A stretch of 64,000 nucleotides of DNA from Rana temporaria (GCF_905171775.1 NC_053490.1:155564469-155628468), one strand, 5' to 3'; numbered from the stretch's first letter, positions 24,106-37,171 are shown. A program made the numbers and translations. Notes: generated by a model from the sequence alone, not told the origin.

Positions 24106-25200
24106 CCACTTCATTACCCAGCCATAGTCATATGACGTCCACAGATGGGATCTCCCATCCTGGGTGGAAGTCATATAACGTTCTTGACTTTGTGGGGGGA
24201 TATCTGAATGATGCCTGCAGCTAGAGGCATCATTCAGATATCATACTTTCATGCTGACGATTCTGTGCACGATAAGAATGATCATAGCATCAGTTCCGTC
24301 GCTTGATCGTTCTTACAGGCAATGGGAGGGGACATCCCCCACTCCCGCCACCATCCGGTGCTACTCCGGGCTCCCCGTGCCATCGGAGGCCCGGAGAAAG
24401 AATCTATGATCGTCAGAGGCCCAGGCACAACATTATGACGTCACGCCCGGGTTCCAGGAAGTAAACAAAGCCGTGATTGCGGCTAGTAAGCATGAGATCT
24501 GTGATTTCTTTATCCCGATCTCATGCTTTCCAGCCTGGAGGAGAGATGTGGGGTCTTATTGACCCCACATCTCTCCATAAAGAGTACCTATCGCACATCA
24601 TTTCTATTACAAGGGATGTTTACATTCCTTGTAATAGGAATAAAAGTGATAAAAAAAAGAAAAAAAAAGTGTAAAAATTAAAAAAAAAAGTAAAAAATAA
24701 AACGCCCCTGTCCCCAGTAGCTCGCGCCCAGAAGCAAACACACACGTAAGTCCCGCCCACATATGTAAACACCATTCAAACCACATATGTGAGGTATCGC
24801 TGCGCGTGTTAGAGCGTGTGCAACAATTCGTTGCCTATGGAGATTTTTAAGTACCGAAGTTTGGTGCCATTCCATGAGTGTGTGCAATTTTAAAGCGTGA
24901 CATGTTAGGTATCTATTTACTCAGCGTAACATCATCTTTCATATTTTACAAAATAATTGGGCTAACTTTGAAATATTTATGAATATGAAATATTTTTTTT
25001 CCCAAAAAAAGGCATTTGAAAAATGATTGCGCAAATACCGTGAAATATAAAAAGTTGAAATGACCGTCATTTTATTTCCTAGGGTGTCTGCTAAAAAAAC
25101 ATATATAATGTTTGGGGGTTCTGAGTAATTTTCTAGCAAAAGAATGATGATTTATACATGTAGAAGAGAAGTACCAGAATAGGCCACTGTATTGAAGTGG
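24106..25200. mobile_element. TTAA-target MITE, second subfamily
   Basis: CCACTTCATTACCC start with TTAA at 24102-24105; ends TTGAAGTGG followed by TTAC (decayed TTAA). The interior is shared with 28816-29920 (AGGGATGTTTACATTCC..., then TATGGAGATTTTTAAG...). Its left end is mirrored by the right end of the element at 46304-49092. Confidence 0.75.
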
Positions 25201-25460
25201 TTACGTTTTGCTGTATGTATTTTATTTTATGCAGCAAACATGTATCACAAGTATCATTTTAATTTTATAGAGAAAATCACTCAACATTTTATTTTAGATT
25301 TTCTTTACATTCAATATAGCCATGTCAAGTAGGGATGGACCAAATGTACCTGTGTTCAGTTTAAGGTGGGTATTACTGAAGTTTGGGTGATGAATCCAAA
25401 CCCTATTTAGCTCATGGCTGTTTTACTTTTGCTTGTACAAAAATGACCAGAGATTCCCTT

Positions 25461-25473
25461 TACCTAGGCAGAG
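25461..25473. repeat. Target-site duplication of the LINE, copy 1
   Basis: TACCTAGGCAGAG, identical to 27288-27300. Confidence 0.9.
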
Positions 25474-27287
25474 TTTTTTTTTTTGCAAATATTTATTTTA
25501 TTGAACACCACAAAAAGGGGGGGGAGGCCCCTTACAGTACAATAATAATGTGAACAGCAAGAATATAATACAACATACTAAGGGTACACAGTCCCAACAC
25601 CGCCACTCCCACTAGAACGAACAGTATCGTGTCAGTAACCATGATGGCGAAAGACTGTGGACCATGTGACCCCAAGGGGGGCCACGCACATAGGTTAGGC
25701 TCCATAAACACGTTCATAGGCCTAGGGCGCCCTCCCCTTTCCTTTTCACCTTTTCCTAACATGCACTTAAAAAAAAAACAAGAAGGAGAAAGAAAAAAGA
25801 GAGAGAAGGGAGGACAAACAAAGAACATACCAGGGTGGAGAGAAAAAGACAACACAAAGAATAAAGAAAAGGAAGAAGTTCCCCCAAGGGGGAAGTGGGG
25901 GAGGGGACAACACATACAGGGGAGGAAGGGGGAAAGGCATAACAGCGACCGTAGGGCGCGAGTCCAAGACTTGAGACACATAAATCTAAGTTCCCAAGAG
26001 GCATTGTCCTTCATTAGAGAAGACAAAGATGGTCCATATATCCCAGGTCTTTTTGTGCACCTCCTCCCTGTGCTGCGCGGTGAGGATCAAGTCCTCCATT
26101 CTCCGTACCTCCTCCACCTTCCTCATCCAGTGCGCGACAGACGGGGGCGATTGCTGCTTCCAATATAGTGGTATACAGGCCTTTGCAGAATTGAGCAGGT
26201 GGCGTATCAGTGACTTCTGGTACATTTTGGTGGGAATCTTTGAATGGTGTAGGAGGAAGAACGCGGCCTCATCCGGGATGGCATATTCTGTAAAGGTCTG
26301 TGTGATCCGGCGGACCTCCTCCCAGAAATTTCTCAATCAGGGGCAGGACCAAAAAATATGTATCAGCGACCCCTCCTCCTCCCCGCAGTGCCAGCAACAG
26401 TTCGGCGTTGACGGAAAGCATCTGTGTAGTCCTGGAGGGCGTCAGATACCACTGGGAGAACAATTTAAAATGTGTCTCTTGGATCTTGGTACTCAAAGAG
26501 GATTTGAGAGCGAAGCTGCGTTTGGACAGCTGAGAACGTACAGTTTAGGTCTGACTCCCATTTGACCAGGCAGAGCAGGCGCAGTTGTTCCTTAGGAGTA
26601 TTCATTCGGGCATACGTTTGGGAGAGTATGTGGGCTATCGTGTCCGGGCCCGTGCATAGTTCCTCAAAAGTGGTCAGCGGATGGGCAAAGTCTTGGGGGT
26701 CGGGAATAGAGTGCAGAAAGTGATGCAATTTCAACGCTTTCCAGAAGGGTAGTCGAAAGGGTCCCGTCTCCGCGGTCAGTTCCAAAATGGAAGGCCATTT
26801 CCCGCTGGTGATGAACTTAGCTGCGGGGTCAAGACCAGCGTCCTTCAGAGTAGGGTATTCCGCCGGATGAAGACCCGGTTCTAACGTAGGATGGCCAAGT
26901 ATGGGAAATAGCGGAGAGTTCTTGGACGTGAGGGATGCCTGATTGGCCGCTAGGTGGCCATGTCTCAGAGTGGTGCCTATGAGTGGGTGTGATCTGACTT
27001 CAGAGGGCAGGTCTTTATAGCACCATAGGGCGCCCCTCAAAGGTATTCGAGATTGGGACAATTCGATTTGTACCCAGAGCTTGGCCGAGGTGTTACGACT
27101 ACAGTCCACCACTCGTCCCAGGTGAGAGGCCATATAATACTGGCGGATGTCCGGTACTGCTAAGCCGCTGTTACTTTTGGGGAGTGTCATTTGTGTCCGA
27201 CTGAGTCTGGGCTTTTTGTGTGCCCAGATAAACCGGGTGAAAAGAGCCTGAACTTGTCTGAAATACGAGGGAGGTATCTGCATGGGC
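25474..27287 (-). mobile_element. 5'-truncated Tx1/L1 LINE with poly(A) and TSD
   Basis: On the minus strand the element runs from 27287 to a run of 11 A (plus-strand T at 25474-25484), bounded by a perfect 13-bp TSD. This is the hallmark of target-primed reverse transcription with 5' truncation (1.8 kb of a several-kb element). It contains the ORF2 C-terminal half and about 500 bp of 3' UTR. Confidence 0.92.
25986..27283 (-). pseudogene. LINE ORF2 C-terminal half, two frameshifts
   Basis: The long frame (27283 to 26465, 272 residues) has PPSYFRQVQALFTRFIW and LPKSNSGLAVPDIRQYY, the thumb/connection region after the reverse transcriptase palm. Sequence continues by frameshift near 26490 (KLFSQWYLTP) and again near 26330 (RNFWEEVRRI...), ending about 25986. 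The cysteine-histidine cluster expected between them is degraded, partly by a glycine-rich expansion. The upstream polymerase and endonuclease were never copied. Only two shifts suggest moderate age. Confidence 0.85.
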
Positions 27288-27300
27288 TACCTAGGCAGAG
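27288..27300. repeat. Target-site duplication of the LINE, copy 2
   Basis: TACCTAGGCAGAG, identical to 25461-25473. Confidence 0.9.
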
Positions 27301-28810
27301 CTTTATCCTAGGTGATGGTAAACACATTAAATGGGGACCACACCATTTTTTGTGGGGTTCCCCCTAAAAATACATAACAGAAGACTTTCCCTTGGCAAAG
27401 TACCTGGTCCCCATGTTTCTGAGGACATAAAACACACACAGTTTTTACTAAGTCTGTTCACAAAAAAAAACACAATGTACATTCACTGTCAATCATGTCA
27501 TCAAGTAATTATAATCCTCATCACTCACAATGAACAACCTTCTCCCTGCCAAAATGGAAAACATTTCAAGACAGACCTCTCTCGACATCTCCTCACCCAC
27601 GAATGACAGTTCTGATGGAGGACAGTTATAAACAAAGGGGCTGTAGCTCTCCCAAATGACATCACTTACCAAATATGAACTAACAAGGGGCACTATGTAC
27701 CAGTCACTCATTCACATTAGGGGCAATATCTGGGTTCCCCCAGACTTCCATATTTAGAAAAGTCATCTGCCTTTATACTTCCAGAACCACTGGGCCAGGT
27801 ACCCTCATATGTTGAGGGCATGAGGCTTGGGTGGGTTCAGGAGGGGGGCTCCCTCCTTGCCTCTTCCTTTCCTGGCCTACTAGGCTGCATGCTTAAAAAA
27901 TGGTCTGGTATGGACTTTTGAGTGGATTTATTTTTATTCTTGATTTTTGCATGTGGTTCTCCCTCAAAATCCTTATCAAACCCAAAGGGTCTAATTTTGA
28001 ATTTTGGTGACTCCATGCTTTTTTCGCTGTGTTTTTCATGGGGGTTCTCCCTTAAAATGAAAGGTCTAATAACAATTATGATACAGTATCACCAGCCACT
28101 TTATTTACATGGTTGGGAATGCCCAGCCAACTAGAAAGTGGATGGGGCCAGGGGATGTCACTGGTTGCTAAGGACATGGTGGAGCTTCCTTAACAACCAT
28201 TGAGAAGTGGAAGAATGCAATTGTCTTATATACAATAGTAGTGGGAGAAATAAGCTTCAAGTCCAGCATTAATAGGAATACTCCCAACAAGTAAAATATG
28301 GTCTAAATTTGTGTTCTGACCAAACTGGGAGCTCATCCCTAATGTAATGTCGTACTATGCCTTTCAAATCAATGTTGCTATTTTCTTAGTGAGCTATTTT
28401 TATATTGCTATTAAGTAGCTACTACAGTTAAGAACTGGGCAACCTAGCTTTTTTCTTAGCCCCTTCCTGCATGAAATCCCTATATTAACAACCCCAGCAT
28501 TATGCTGCATGCTGAGGATACATTAGTAAGCATAACCAATCACTATGGCTCTAATTTATCAAATTCATATTTGTTGTTATTGCAGTGGGTGATATAATAG
28601 GAATTCTAATTAATTCATACAAAAACGCAGAGAAAGCATAAATATGGATATTTTTTGAAATACACACCCTAAATGAGTCTAAATTATGGTGGAAAAATAC
28701 CTTTTTGGAAAAGTACATTGGTTATAACATTTTATAATAATTTATAATAATTTATTTGCCTTTGGGATTAATAAAGTATTATGAATCTGAATTTCCCAAT
28801 GCGTTAAGTG
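27301..28810. other. Spacer with degenerate repeat fragments
   Basis: 27320-27480 and 27760-28140 hold GGGTTCCCCCTAAAA, TACCTGGTCCCCATG and TGAGGGCATG-type words that also occur at 45100-45440 and inside 47296-48416, so they are probably decayed copies of that inverted-repeat family. No gene. Confidence 0.45.
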
Positions 28811-28815
28811 TTTAA

Positions 28816-29920
28816 CCACTCAAGGACCCGCTCATGTACATATACGTCGGTACTTTAAAGATAGATATCTCGGTAACGGCAGCAGCTGCTGCAACAACCG
28901 AGATATCCATCTTTTCTTTGAGCGGTCCTGTAAACGAGAACGGTGGTCTCTGTGGCAGATTCGCCATGGGATCACCGTTATCGGCGGCGGGAGAGGGCCC
29001 CCCTCCCGCCGCTCTTCCGCTCCCTCCGCCGCTTACCAGAGCCGTCGGCAGCGGCGGAGGTGATCGGGTCCTTTCCTCTCCTCGGCTGGGATACTAGCGA
29101 GGGCAAGATGGCCCCCACCCGCCCCATAGCATAGCAGGGCGGAAGTGACGTCAAAACGTCACTTTCGCCAATGCTTCCTCAAGCAATATTTTCTTGTTGT
29201 CATTTTTTCAAATGACAAAATTGTCTTTTTGACCCCAGATCTCATATTTAAAAGGACCTGTCAGGCCCCGTACACACGGCCGAGGAACTCGACGTGCCAA
29301 ACACATCGAGTTCCTCGGCCAGTTCAGCCCTGAAGCCGCCGAGGAGCTCGGCGGGCCGAGAGCTCCCATAGAACAACGAGGAAATAGAGAACATGTTCTC
29401 TATTTCCTCGACGAGTTCCTCGGTGGCTCCATCGGGCCGAAAGTGTACAGACGACAGAGTTTCTCGGCAGAATCAGGCTCTGACCGAGTTTCTCGCCGAA
29501 TTCTGCCGAGAAACTCTGTCGTGTGTACAAGGCCTCATGCTTTTTTCTATTACAAGGGATGTTTACATCCTTGTAATAGGAATAAAAGTGACCCATTTTT
29601 TTTGTGTAAAAATTTATAAAATAAAAAAAAAAAAAATAAGAAAACAAAAAAAATTTTTTTCAAACTGCCCCGTCCCGACGATCTCACGCGCAGAAGTGAA
29701 CGCATACGTGAGTAGCGCCCTCATATGAAAATGGTGTTCAAACCACACAAGTGAGGTAGCACCGCGATCGTTAGAGCAAGAGCAATAATTCTAGCCCTGG
29801 ACCTCTTCTGCAACTCAAAAGATGCAACCTATAGATTTTTTTTAATGTCGCCTATGGAGATTTTTAAGGTTAAAAGTGTGACGCCATTCCACGAGTGGGC
29901 GCAATTTTTAAGGGTTTCCC
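28816..29920. mobile_element. TTAA-target MITE with a nested MITE
   Basis: TTAA at 28812-28815, then CCACTCAAGGACCC. The interior matches 24106-25200 (ACAAGGGATGTTTACATCC, then ATGGAGATTTTTAAGG). It is split by the MITE at 29274-29534. Right end missing near 29920. Confidence 0.7.
29274..29534. mobile_element. GTACACACG-family MITE, nested
   Basis: GGCCCCGTACACACGG ... GTGTGTACAAGGCC with TSD TCA (29271-29273, 29535-29537). The interior is inverted repeats of GAGGAACTCG/CGAGTTCCTCG type. Confidence 0.85.
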
Positions 29921-30041
29921 AGCATCAGAAATGTTGCTCTGGAATTTAAATCTAGATGGAAAGAAAACTTCAATATTTTCAACAAAAGCATGATGATCAC
30001 GATTATGTAAATATTATGAGAAATAATCAATCAGAGATAAA

Positions 30042-30456
30042 GGCCCCTTTCACACTGGGGTGGGAGGTGCGGTGGCGGTAAAGTGCCACTATTTTTAGCG
30101 GCGTTTTCCGGTCGGAATTGCGGCGGTATTTAGGCACTAGAGGTGTGGTTTTACCCCCCGCTAGCGGCCGAAATAGGGTTGATACCCCCGGCAATGCGCC
30201 TCTGCAGAGGCACATTGCCGGCGGTATAGCCGCGGCTTCCCATTGCTTTCAATGGGAAGAAGCGGTGGAGGAGCGGTAAACACACCGCTCCAAAGATGCA
30301 GCTAGCAGAACATTTGGAGCGGTCCTGCTAGCGCACTGCTCCAATGTTAAAGCAGGCTTCCACACTGGAGAAACAGCAGCCGCTGTTTCAGGTTGGTTTG
30401 CAGGTGCTATTTTTAGTGCAAGAGCGCCTGCAAACCGCCCCAGTGTGAAAGGGGCC
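30042..30456. mobile_element. Harbinger-type MITE with GGCCCCTTTCACAC ends
   Basis: 415 bp with TIRs GGCCCCTTTCACACTGGGG / CCCCAGTGTGAAAGGGGCC; flanks ATAA and TAAG are consistent with a TAA target. GC-rich interior with GCGGTAAA words, which also occur at the extreme right of the window (63985-64000). Same ends as 265-680 and 51482. Confidence 0.8.
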
Positions 30457-31042
30457 TAAGTCATATTAATGTCTTGATTAAAAAATGTTGGGAAAATAAC
30501 AAACATGCTATACATACCTGCTTTGTGCAGTGGTTTTGAACAGGGCATCCCAGATTGTCCTCTACTCATGTCCCTAGCCAGTCCTACTGGCCCCTCCCTC
30601 CTGCCGAGTGCATCTTGCTATGGGACACCCGAGCCGAGCCGCTGCCATGTATGTCCATTCAGATATGGAGCTGTGGCTCATCCATGCCCTTTTGTCTCTT
30701 CATTGGATGATTGACATTAATTGACAATGGTACCCACTGCTGTCTCAGCCAATGAGGAAGGAGAGTCCCAGATAGCCGAGGCTCTTGTACAACATCGCTG
30801 GATCAAGATGGGGCTCAGGTAAGTATTAGGGGGCTGAGGGGGTCCACTGCACAAATAAGTTTTTTTTATTTTAATGCATAGACTGCATTATGATAAAAAA
30901 AATCTGCCTTTTAGAACAACTTCAATGCAGATACTGTATAAGAGAGTCAAGCATGAGGTTAGAACCTTTTACTCAATATGAAATTTCTTATCAGTATAAC
31001 AAAGATTTCAACACATTTGTGAAAAAGGAATTGATTGAGAAC
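30457..31042. other. Spacer
   Basis: Nothing recognised; short open frames have no family match. Confidence 0.4.
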
Positions 31043-31045
31043 AAA

Positions 31046-31726
31046 GGGCCAGATTCACAGAAAACTCCGGCGGTGTAACGTATCGTGTTTACGTTACACC
31101 GCCGCAAGTTTTCAGCGCAAGTGCCTGATTCACCAAGCACTTGCGTGTAAACTTACAACGGTGTATCGTAAAGACGTCCGGTGCAAGCCCGCCTAATTCA
31201 AATGGGGCGTGTACCATTTAAATTAGGCGCGCTCCCACGCCGGACGTACTATGCATGCTCCGTTTTGAAATTCCCGCCGTGCTGTGCGCGAAGTGACGTC
31301 ATTTTTTTGAACGGTGACGTGCGTAACATACTTTCGTATTCCCGGACGTCTTACGCCAAAAATAAATAAATTTGAAATTCGACCCGGAAACGACGGCCAT
31401 ACTTTAACATGGCTCATCTAAAGTTAAGCCATGTTAAAGCAGGCTTAACTTTGCGACGGGAAAAAATTACTAGCGACGACGTAACGAACGCAAAAACCGT
31501 TGTGGATCGCCGTAAAAGCTCATTTGCATACCCGACGCAGGAAAACGACGCAAACTCCACCCAGCGGCGGCCGAAGTATTGCAGCCTAAGATCCAAAGGC
31601 GTACGAAGCCGTACGCCTGTAGGATCTTAGGGCTATCTATGCGTAACTGATTCTATGAATCAGTCGCATAGATACACTCAGAGATACGACGGCATATCAG
31701 GAGATACTCTTCTGTGAATCTGGCCC
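31046..31726. mobile_element. GGGCCAGATTCAC-family MITE
   Basis: TIRs GGGCCAGATTCACAG... / CTGTGAATCTGGCCC with TSD AAA at 31043-31045 and 31727-31729. Confidence 0.82.
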
Positions 31727-32219
31727 AAAGTATCTAAATTTGAAAGAGATGGGGGCTGTTGTGAAAGGAAAAGTAAATCTTTGGGCATTTTAATTATGCA
31801 TGCGTTGAGTGTGATGCAAATAGTGCGTCAGGGTGTGTACCTAAAATGTATGATTTTTTGTGTATTGAAAGGCCATGGAAAAAATTGTCTTGACCCACCT
31901 CAGGTCCTTGAGAAGTTCTTTCCCTGTCACATAAACCTTCCAGATGTTTTGCTTGGAATTGTGTGCAAGCATACATACCTAATCACTTCAGTGGAGTCCG
32001 AAACAAGATTCCCTTCAGATAAAGACAAGGGGAGGGGGTGGTGAGGGGGGGGGATAACAAAAGGGAAGAAGAGATAATTTAATCACAACAGGAAGAATGT
32101 GCGGGACTGAGCTTTCAATCTTGGAAAATTAAATATCAATTTTTTTCCTCTCTACTTAAGATATTTCAACATTACCCACTTGACCTTCGGAAGATTCATG
32201 ATCATGATTCCTGATCAGG

Positions 32220-32950
32220 CAATTTTTTGTGATACGAAACAGTGTTCCTTTAACTTGTGCGATCATGCAACGCTGTACCCACATAAAATGTATGTTTTTT
32301 TCCCACAAATAGAGCTTTCTTTTGGTGGTATTTGATCATAAAAATATAAAATGTCTTCATACAATTAGGCCAATATGTATTCTGCTTCAGATGTTTGGTA
32401 AAAAAATGTCAATAAGCGTATATTGATTGGATTGCACAAAAGTTATAGCATCTACAAACTATGGGATATTGTTATCTTTATTTTTTACTAGTAATGGTGG
32501 CGATTAGTAACTTATAGTGGGACTGCAGCGGACATTTTGACACTAATGGACACTTTTGACACATTTTAGGGATCAGTGACATTAATACAGTGATCAGTGC
32601 TAAAAAATATGCATGATCACTGTACTAATGACACTGGCTGAGAAGAGGCTAACATCAGGGGTGGTCAAAGGGGAAACTGTGTGCCTAGTCAATGTTTTAC
32701 TATATTGTGGGAGGTGGTTTTACTTGGGGAAGAGATGGAATTCATTCAATGCTTTGCAGAGACACAAATACTATCCCTTCACTCCTGTCAGAATGGCGAT
32801 CTGCCTTGTTTACATAGACAGATCACCATTCTGTCTCTCTGCCTAATGAACAGTGGGTGCCAGAGAACATTGGGTACCATGTACCCACCGATCCACTACA
32901 TTGTGCACACCCCTACCCAAAAGAGTCAGATCACATGTATGTAGGACTCT
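32220..32950. mobile_element. Degenerate TTAA-family MITE
   Basis: Contains the family core (CACAAATAGAGCTTTCTTT near 32305, AATAAGCGTATATTGATTG near 32410, TAGTAATGGTGGCGAT near 32490). Neither end is intact. Confidence 0.6.
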
Positions 32951-34145
32951 CTAGTGTGTACTAGTTGGTAGTGTAGGTTGTTAGTGTAGGAAACTTTTGT
33001 TTAGCTCAGAGCTTAGCTTGAGCTGTAAATCTGGGTCAGGGTTGAGTGAGTCAGGGCTGGATGACTCATCCTGACAGCTCCTCTGGTGCCTCCCCCTGGT
33101 CTAGAAAGTTGTAGAATCTAGTGGGTGGAGGTTATAGGAGCTGTTTTAAAAATTCATGAGGGCCTCAGCCAATCAGCCAATCCCCAGTAAAAGGGTGGCA
33201 GGGGGCAATCTATCTCATAAATAGGCATGAGCCATGCCATCAGGTGCAGTCAGGTGGAGATATAGTGCTGTGAAAACTGTCGGTGGTCCTCTGGGGTACC
33301 TCCCTAGTCTGAGGGGAGTGACCTTGGACCGGGGCTTTGAGGCACAGGAGCAAGTGAGAGGACAGTGTGAGTAAAGCAGCACTACTGGGGACTTATAAGG
33401 GGAGATTTCCACATGTAGAAATTTATCCCTGAAGGCAGGATTGTACCAAGTCTTCAACCCTTCACTAGGAGATCTCATGCATAGTCAGACAGGTGGACTG
33501 GTGTGACTCAGTCTGAAGGACTGTGGAAGAAAGTTAGCCTGGAGGGCTAATGAAAGGGGCAGCTGAAGCCGGGAGGGTTGGCAGTCCCTGAAAAGGTGGT
33601 GCTGGGACCAGTAGCCACAGTGGGAGATTGCAAGCTGATCCTTGTGTTCTACTAGACAAAATAAGGGTTTGAGTTCCTGCCTGCAAAGAGCTATTGCTGA
33701 ATCTAATTGTGCCTGTCAGATCCATTTCAGTGATTTAGCTGGAGTCTGGAAGCAGATAAAGTGCAGGAGGAGTGTCAAGGAGGCTGTATATAGACTGTAT
33801 AGTAAAATGTCCCTAATGATGTTGCTGAAGTGAAGTAGGGGGCATCCCATAACTTCCCATACACATCCAAATTATTAGCACTCAATAAACTGCAAAAAAA
33901 CAGCCACTGACAGTTCACTGTCTCTGGAAAAAACATCAGTATGTATGTATATATCTCTCTCTGTAATTTGCTGTTGCAGCTTGTTTTTGTCATGCGTTCC
34001 CACACCTCATACTTCAAAATACATAAACCTCCCAAGTACAGCACAACAAGTAAATACTAACAATTTTACCCTACTGTGCCAAATCACCAAAATACAATAT
34101 TCCTCAAAATCTCCTGTGTGTGCAACAAAAAACATCAACAATTTC
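32951..34145. other. Unclassified region, possibly an old LTR
   Basis: 33000-33830 has a promoter-like CATAAATAGGC near 33218 after a GC-balanced stretch and reads like an untranslated or LTR sequence. I could not find matching TG/CA ends or a TSD. No convincing reading frame. Confidence 0.25.
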
Positions 34146-34150
34146 ATATA

Positions 34151-34616
34151 GGGGGACATTTACTATAGCGCATCAGCGCTAATTAGCGATAATTGCAGTG
34201 AATTGGCGCTAATTGCAGTGAATTAGCCAAATTAATTGTAAAATGGTATTCACTATAGTGCTGGAGAGAAAATACTTCCAAAATCAAATTTACTATAGTT
34301 TCCAGAATCCAGATACCACCCAAAATCCTTACTCTGCTAAAAGCTGGAGAATTGCACATGGAAATAATGTTTAGAGCATGATATAATTGGCTAAATGGTA
34401 CTAAAATATGCAGTATATTATTTAAAGATAATCTGCTTTTAAACTGTGTGAAAAAGTGATTTCTACACTGAAATATCGTTACAAGTCTGAGAAGTGAAAA
34501 ATTCCCAATTTTTGCACAACTAGGTGCCAGCACAACTGAGCATGCTCAGACCTGCATATACAGTAGCTCTCGTTTTAACTCAAGTGTCTTTTTTACCCGG
34601 CGCTATAGTAAATACT
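34151..34616. mobile_element. MITE with GGGGGACATTTACTATAG ends
   Basis: Left end GGGGGACATTTACTATAG; the right end GCTATAGTAAATAC is a decayed inverse. An isolated right end (CTATAGTAAATGACCCCC) occurs at 49564-49581. AATTAGCG words repeat inside. Confidence 0.5.
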
Positions 34617-34619
34617 GAA

Positions 34620-35220
34620 ATGAGAGCTAATTAGAGATCATTTTTTGGAAGTGAAAATCGTGCTATTATAGTCCAATGCAAATTTTAGCTATTGATTCTA
34701 ATGTTACAATTGTAACTTTCACAAATAAATCCTTTTAATGTTGAGATGAAATGTATCTTTCTCTGAAATAAATTTTCCTTAGCAATATTGTTGCTACTAC
34801 ATAAAATATTTTGTTTTTAAGGATGCTAGAATGTGGAATGTTTTGATGTTTTGGTAAAATATATTTTTCTCTGTCACTTTCACTTGTTACTCTCCATCTC
34901 ACAACAATCTTTACCCAAACTCACACAGGTATCTTTACAAAGCACAAACAATACCATTGCTGATGGAAATGGAAAAAATGAATCACAATTTATTTGTGCT
35001 CTTTATTATTTCTAAATAATCATAATTTGAGCCAAAAAAATTTGATGTGTACCAACATCAGAAATCAAAATGTAATTCCCCAAAAATTGAGGGTAATATC
35101 ACTATTCTACACTCACCCACAAAAAACACCAAATATCACAGAATAAATCAAGAAGAATAACTCTTGAGTAATGTAATCACCCATATGCCCAAAGAAATGC
35201 AGTATTTATGTGTAGGTTAC
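34620..35220. other. AT-rich spacer
   Basis: Nothing recognised. Confidence 0.45.
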
Positions 35221-35221
35221 C

Positions 35222-35605
35222 ACATGTGGCAGCTCTGTGGCTTGGAGGTTAGAACTTATGATTAGCATCCCTGAAGCCTCGTACACATGACCGAGAAACT
35301 TGACGGGCGAAACACATCGTTTTCCTCGTCGAGTTCCTTGTTAGGCTGTCAAGGAACTCGACAAGCCAATTTTCTCTATTCCTGTCAAGGAAATGAAGAA
35401 CATGCTCTCTTTTTGGCTCGTCGAGTTTCTCGACAGTTTCCTCGACGAAAATGTACACACGACCGGTTTCCTAGGCAAAAAAATATCTCCCAGCAAGTTT
35501 CTTGCTGGTTTTTGCCAAGAAACTCGGTCGTGTGTACGAGGCCTGAGTGTCTGGGTTTGAATCCCAAACATGCTGCTTCATGTAGAGAAATTGTCTTCAT
35601 CTCCT
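35222..35605 (+). mobile_element. tRNA-derived SINE head split by a MITE
   Basis: GTGGCTTGGAGGTTAG (35237-35252) resembles an A box and GGGTTTGAATCCC (35553-35565) a B box. They are separated by the MITE at 35275-35543; without it they sit at tRNA spacing. Confidence 0.65.
35275..35543. mobile_element. GTACACACG-family MITE inside the SINE
   Basis: Ends AGCCTCGTACACATGAC and GTCGTGTGTACGAGGCC, TSD TGA at 35272-35274 and 35544-35546. Confidence 0.82.
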
Positions 35606-35700
35606 ATAACTGTGTCTGAAGCCCCATTCACACTATCAGTTTTGCTGCAGGTTTTTCTCTTCAGGTTCACCAAAACCATCTAATTTGAGGTCAAACCTTG

Positions 35701-37171
35701 AGGCCCCGTACACACGACCAAACATGTATGCTGAAACTGGTCCGCGGGCCAGTTTCAGCATACATGTTCGGTCGTGTGTGGGCGCTAGCGGGCCGAATTC
35801 CAGCAAACATTTGCCCGCCGGGCCTTTTCCCAGCAGACAAATATTCCTGGACGTGTTTTAAAACCGTCCGCTGGAATCCTGCCCGCTCGGACATGTATGG
35901 TTGTCAGTACAGACCTACCGTACATGTCCAGGCGCCCGCCGTCCCTCGCATGCGTCGAATGACTTCCACTTAAGCCCCGGACCAATATGCAGCCTAAAGA
36001 CCCAAGGGGTTTTTACAGTTCGGGACTGCGTCGCTTTAACAGACAATTGCGCGGTCGTGCGACGTGGCTCCCAAACAAAATTGGCGTCCTTTTTTCCCCA
36101 CAAATAGAGCTTTCTTTTGGTGGTATTTGATCACATCTGCGGTTTTTAGTTTTTGCGCTATAAACAAAAATAGAGCAACAATTTTGAAAAAAAAGCAATA
36201 TTTTTTACTTTTTGCTGTAATAAATATCCCCCAAAAACATATATAAAAACATTTTTTTTCCTCAGTTTAGGCCGATACGTATTCTTCTACCTATTTTTAG
36301 TAAAAAAAATCGCAATAAGCGTTTATCGATTGGTTTGCGCAAAATTTATAGTGTTTACAAAATAGGGGATAGTTTTATTGCATTTTTATTTTTTTTTATT
36401 TTTTTACTACTAATGGCGGCGATCAGCAATTTTTTTCGTGACTGCGACATTATGGCGGACACTTCGGACAATTTTGACACATTTTTGGGACCATTGTCAT
36501 TTTCACAGCAAAAAATGCATTTAAATTGCATTCTTTATTGTGAAAATGACAGTTGCAGTTTGGGAGTTAACCACAGGCGGCGCTGTAGGAGTTAGGGATC
36601 ACTGTGTATGTGTTTACAACTGTTTGGGGGTGTGGCTGTAGGAATGACGTCATCGATCGTGTCTTCCCTATAAAGGGAATGACGCGATCGATGCGCCGCC
36701 ATAGTGAAGGACGGGGAAGCCGTGTTTACACACGGCTCTCCTCGTTCTTCAGCTCCGGGGAGCGATCGCGACGGAGCGGCTATAAACAAATAGCCGCGCC
36801 GTGGTCCCGGATCGCTCCCCGAGCGGACCCGACCTCCGCATGTAGCGGGGGGGGTCCCGATCGGACCCCCCACCCGCTAATAGGGGAGGACGTACCCATA
36901 CGCCCATGTGCCTGTACGTGCCATATTGTGGACGTATATGTACATGGGCTGGTCCTTAAGTGGTTAAATGGCAGGCCCGCCCACGTCTCCGCGTCATCGC
37001 CGCGTCATCGTCGCGGCGACGACGCGGACACGCCCCGCGTATTGTTTACGCGCGGACTTCTGTACGATGGTGTGTACAACCATTGTACAGAAGCCCTCTG
37101 GCAGACATGTACGGTGAAAACGGTCCGACGGACCGCTTTCACCGTACATGTTTGTTCGTGTGTACCCAGCC
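35701..37171. mobile_element. GTACACACG-family MITE, middle of the nest
   Basis: Left AGGCCCCGTACACACG, right CGTGTGTACCCAGCC. The interior has CATGTATGCTGAAAC-type inverted repeats. It is interrupted by the TTAA element at 35966-36963. The TSD is not clear (TTG versus TAA). Confidence 0.65.
35966..36963. mobile_element. TTAA-target MITE, innermost
   Basis: CCACTTAAGCCCCGG at the left and CCTTAAGTGG at the right, followed by TTAA (36964-36967); the left flank has decayed. Carries the family core and a GC-rich right third. Confidence 0.75.

Noticed and set aside
25532..26168. 164- and 179-residue frames on opposite strands
   Set aside because: They lie in the 3' UTR of the LINE and are low-complexity purine/pyrimidine sequence.
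32951..33850. Full LTR retrotransposon or endogenous retrovirus
   Set aside because: No LTR pair, TSD or pol motif could be found; left as unclassified.
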